Shown: in pieces, positions 13,036-13,783 of the stretch
Numbering within the stretch: the stretch's first letter is position 1
Layout of the letters: every line of letters starts with the position of its first letter
NCBI GenBank assembly: GCA_036796755.1
Contig: DAIRCJ010000040.1
Location: 1-13,783 of the forward strand
Source: CALKMS01 sp036796755
GTDB lineage: Bacteria > Actinomycetota > Aquicultoria > SKW223 > CALKMS01
Length of the DNA: 13,783 bases
Direction: 5' to 3'
Position numbers and translations under genes: made by a program
The notes under the pieces: model-generated
What the model was told of the DNA's origin: nothing
The model's database searches: none
The model's input: only the letters and a program-made list of their open reading frames with translations

Positions 13036-13730
13036 TCCTTTTCTCCTTTTTGCTGAAACAGAGTAAGGAAATAATTAATAAGGTAACTTAACAAAAGTAA
13101 AATCAAAGAAAGGGCAATAGCCATTTCAAAATGCCCCATCCGGGTTTCCTGAACAATAGCTGTAGTTAAGACCCGGGTTGAGCCTTTAAGGTTTCCCCCA
13201 ACCATCAAAACAGCTCCCACCTCAGAAATAACCGCGCCAAAACCCGCCATAACCGCTGCCAGAACAGCCAGTCGAGCTTCCTTAAAAATCAAAACTACAA
13301 GCTGGGAAGAGGAGGCGCCTAAGGCTCGAGCCTGAAAAACAATCTGAGGATCGACCTGCTGAACAGCTGCTTGAGTAAAACCGATAACAATTGGAAGAGC
13401 AATGATTGTTTGAGCTATAACTATGGCAGCGGGAGTGTAAATCAGATTGAGGAAACCAAGAGGTCCACTGCGCCAGAAAAAGAGAGCAACAAAAAGACCA
13501 ACCACCACTGGAGGAAGTCCCATACCGGCATTGACCAGAGAAATCAACAGGTTGCGGGCGGGAAACCTTCTTAAGCCCAGAACCAAACCAAGGGGCAAAC
13601 CTAACAGTAAAGCCAGCAAAGTAGAAAGCCCGGAAACTTTTAAAGTTAAAAGAGTTATCCGAAACAACTCCGGGTCAAAAGAGAAGAGAATCTCAAAAGC
13701 TTTTTTGAAACCACTGATAAACATTTCCAT
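13011..13730 (-). CDS. tupB: Tungstate ABC transporter, permease subunit
   Basis: A 239-residue membrane permease with about five to six helices. Recognisable TupB-type segments are GLPPVVVGLFVALFFWRSGPLG (91-112) and SEVGAVLMVGGNLKGSTRVLTT (169-190). The EAA loop that contacts the ATPase is ARALGASSSQLVVLIFKEAR (about 133-152). TupB/WtpB import tungstate (and to a lesser degree molybdate), and the cofactor genes downstream agree with that. The start is ATG 13730, one nt after the preceding stop, with GGAAAGG nearby; the ATG two codons later is a weak alternative. Metal preference cannot be decided from sequence alone. Confidence 0.93.
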   Translation of the reverse strand: MEMFISGFKKAFEILFSFDPELFRITLLTLKVSGLSTLLALLLGLPLGLVLGLRRFPARNLLISLVNAGMGLPPVVVGLFVALFFWRSGPLGFLNLIYTPAAIVIAQTIIALPIVIGFTQAAVQQVDPQIVFQARALGASSSQLVVLIFKEARLAVLAAVMAGFGAVISEVGAVLMVGGNLKGSTRVLTTAIVQETRMGHFEMAIALSLILLLLSYLINYFLTLFQQKGEKEWAYRSWR

Positions 13731-13731
13731 C

Positions 13732-13783
13732 TCAGCCTTTCCGAAAAATCAATTTACCCCCGAATCCATCGGAAGAAAAAGAG
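13732..13783 (-). CDS. 3' end of an upstream gene, probably tungstate-binding TupA
   Basis: One minus-strand frame is open from the right edge to a TGA at 13734-13732, one nt before the permease ATG (TGAGATG), as expected for the preceding gene in a tight operon. The 16 visible residues end in SSDGFGGKLIFRKG. TupA binding proteins tend to end with a similar FG(x)PLF-type stretch, and gene order tupA-tupB-tupC is common, but the fragment is too short to prove identity. A second frame in these bases ends in TAA at 13754-13752. Confidence 0.4.
   Translation of the reverse strand, partial: SFSSDGFGGKLIFRKG

Noticed and set aside
1..13783. CRISPR array, insertion sequence, phage or toxin-antitoxin locus
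   Set aside because: No spaced direct repeats longer than about 10 bp, no transposase, integrase or toxin-like frame, and no break in gene style; the window reads as core metabolism.
13732..13783. Molybdenum cofactor riboswitch ahead of the transporter operon
   Set aside because: The bases before tupB are an open reading frame ending at its start, so the true operon leader is outside the window.

Overview
This is a chromosomal window of about 13.8 kb with moderate, slightly AT-leaning composition, in which every recognised gene lies on the minus strand. The gene content (superoxide reductase, rubrerythrin, PerR, a tungstate-type ABC transporter, molybdenum/tungsten cofactor genes, a CcsA-type cytochrome c assembly protein and early tetrapyrrole genes), the strong GGAGG-type ribosome sites, frequent GTG/TTG starts and a DUF2680-like secreted protein together suggest an anaerobic bacterium of the Firmicutes/Clostridia kind. 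No 16S or other phylogenetic marker is present, so this placement is inference.

Layout in the direction of transcription (high to low coordinates). (1) 13783-8309: a compact block for tungstate/molybdate uptake and pyranopterin cofactor synthesis: the 3' end of a gene that is probably tupA, then tupB, tupC, moeA, moaA, moaC, a MOSC protein and mog/moaB. Genes overlap or nearly touch. (2) 8319-6797: two membrane proteins of the CcmC/CcsA haem-handling superfamily. The first has kept both candidate haem-ligand histidines but lost the WWD motif; the second has a good WWD motif. A perfect extended -10 lies between them. (3) 6749-3759: hemA, hemC and hemD, which cover glutamyl-tRNA to uroporphyrinogen III apart from the missing hemL and hemB steps, followed closely by tRNA-Ala(CGC). 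(4) 3611-2204: an oxidative-stress operon perR - superoxide reductase - rubrerythrin. Its sigma70-type promoter has the -10 hexamer embedded in a perfect 17-bp PerR-type palindrome. (5) 2203-1968: a non-coding interval with several hairpins, two of them terminator-like. (6) 1967-270: an OmpR/PhoB-type response regulator and its histidine kinase. (7) 247-1: the promoter and first 54 codons of a small exported protein.

The least expected signal is regulatory. The same tandem direct repeat TTTTCAG-N4-TTTTCAG (11-bp period, the geometry of a PhoB-type box) occurs just upstream of the response regulator and again upstream of the exported-protein gene on the far side of the kinase. Each copy is followed 8-9 nt later by a -10-like hexamer. 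This looks like a local regulon in which the two-component system controls itself and its secreted neighbour. The regulator also appears to be made from a leaderless or nearly leaderless mRNA.

The core genes are well-known families. The points that merit a second look are the paired direct-repeat boxes, the leaderless start, the WWD-less CcmC-like protein, the ABC ATPase lacking its Q-loop glutamine, and the structured rubrerythrin trailer.
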